NCBI GenBank assembly: GCA_946622415.1
Contig: CAMOPX010000002.1
Coordinates: 124,001 to 188,000, forward strand
DNA: 64,000 nt
Source of the DNA: an uncultured bacterium
Lineage (GTDB): Bacteria > Cyanobacteriota > Vampirovibrionia > Gastranaerophilales > Gastranaerophilaceae
Direction: 5' to 3'
Part shown: piece after piece, positions 63,606-64,000 of the stretch
How the letters are laid out: each line of letters begins with the position of its first letter
Position numbering within the stretch: position 1 is the stretch's first letter
Translations under genes and position numbers: made by a program
Notes under the pieces: generated by a model
What the model saw: only the letters and a program-made list of their open reading frames with translations
Database searches by the model: none
What the model was told of the DNA's origin: nothing

Positions 63606-63645
63606 GGTTCTCAAGAACTATAAATGAATTGTTCTTTTTTTCTTT
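63606..63645 (+). terminator. Attenuator-like terminator before the right-end gene
   Basis: AAGAAC (63613-63618) pairs with GTTCTT (63631-63636), followed by a T-rich run. The upstream GGTTC (63606-63610) can instead pair with GAACT (63615-63619), so two exclusive hairpins are possible. Confidence 0.5.
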
Positions 63646-63685
63646 ATTGAATTGTCAATAAACAACACTACAGGAGAGAATAAAA

Positions 63686-64000
63686 ATGAACGTCACTATG
63701 AGCTACAGCTATAATCCGATTAATAGCGCAAATAAGCAAAACAGTAAATCAAAAAACACGATTAATGAAAAACTTTATGAAATAGAAATTAAAAATCCGT
63801 CAGAAGATTTAATTATGATTGGTTTAGAAAACGGAAAGGCTAATATATTAAATCTTCCGGATGAAGATAATGAAGAATATTTTACAAACCCAAATAATTT
63901 TGACGGAGAATTAACCAAAAAAATAAAGAATGAAGATGGCACATACAACTTCTACATACAAAAATTACGATGGTACATATACAAAAGTAACCGGCAAAAA
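63686..64000 (+). CDS. N-terminal part of an unidentified protein, cut by the window edge
   Basis: 105 codons open to the right edge. CAGGAGAG lies eight bases before ATG 63686. The start, NVTMSYSYNPINSANKQNSKSK, is Asn/Ser-rich without a signal peptide. It is followed by LIMIGLENGKANILNLPDED and EDGTYNFY. From about 63940 the next frame reads TYKNYDGTYTKVTG, echoing DGTY, so a frameshift (natural or sequencing) may lie there. No family recognised. Confidence 0.65.
   Translation, partial: MNVTMSYSYNPINSANKQNSKSKNTINEKLYEIEIKNPSEDLIMIGLENGKANILNLPDEDNEEYFTNPNNFDGELTKKIKNEDGTYNFYIQKLRWYIYKSNRQK

Larger units (their letters stand above)
63326..63685. other. 360-base region with terminator and leader-like structures
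   Basis: No ordinary gene is present. It contains a minus-strand terminator (63371), a plus-strand mini-ORF with a ribosome-binding site (63443) and a plus-strand terminator with a competing hairpin (63606-63645). These are listed separately. Confidence 0.6.

Overview
This window is about 30% G+C and reads as a stretch of a Gastranaerophilales-type genome (class Vampirovibrionia, also called Melainabacteria: the non-photosynthetic, gut-associated sister group of Cyanobacteria). That placement is inferred from gene content. A clear Ycf23/DUF561 protein, otherwise typical of cyanobacteria and plastids, sits at 37228. There is a Gram-negative style envelope set (KdsC, lipoprotein, Spy/CpxP-like periplasmic protein), and several secreted or N-terminally tailed orphan proteins. 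No photosynthesis gene is present. The standard genetic code fits all genes.

Layout. 1-10331 is mostly housekeeping: an ECF sigma factor, a TenI-like/NUDIX pair, lepA, rpmE, thyX, prfA, a BI-1 family membrane protein, coaE, der, plsY and rmuC. 10426-13449 holds three orphan genes, one a large zinc-ribbon membrane protein. 13468-20348 holds ftsH, folK, an HI0933-type flavoprotein, and an operon of a GT-C-like membrane protein, rimO and a MerR regulator. 20764-22000 is a compact ECF sigma module (small membrane protein, sigma factor, Spy/CpxP-like protein) behind an ECF-like promoter. 22560-23034 is tRNA-Ser(GCU) followed by 180-bp tandem repeats that each begin with a copy of the tRNA 3' end. 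23095-28318 covers a glycerophosphodiesterase, ppdK, a KDPG-type aldolase and kdsC. 28320-34439 is one long minus-strand operon: two response regulators, a pentapeptide-repeat protein, XerC and two GT-C-like proteins. 34520-43995 carries gatC, pyrG, a trypsin-like protease, ycf23, a nucleotidyltransferase, then dapB-asd-dapA and rfbB (lysine/DAP and dTDP-sugar synthesis). 44010-45269 is a truncated modular protein of the phage/mobile-element polyvalent type. 46425-49534 is a biotin cluster (bioD facing bioF-bioG-bioC). 49604-54436 contains a Gly/Ala-rich orphan, a uridine-kinase-like protein, rnpA, rpmH, proC and a CoA-activase-type protein. 54493-61567 holds an orphan OppD-like ATPase, a palindromic repeat element, rph, a lipoprotein, a U32 (TrhP-like) protein, a YqeG-type phosphatase and glmS. 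61581-63325 encodes two sugar ABC permeases, and the right end shows terminator and leader structures before a gene cut by the window edge.

Two window-wide patterns stand out. Seven genes have a good -10 hexamer ending only 6-9 nt before the ATG and no Shine-Dalgarno sequence, which suggests leaderless mRNAs. Several non-coding stretches are built of nested palindromes (tRNA-Ser downstream repeats, 55698-55879, 63371-63645), and these are the best places to look for undescribed RNA or repeat systems.
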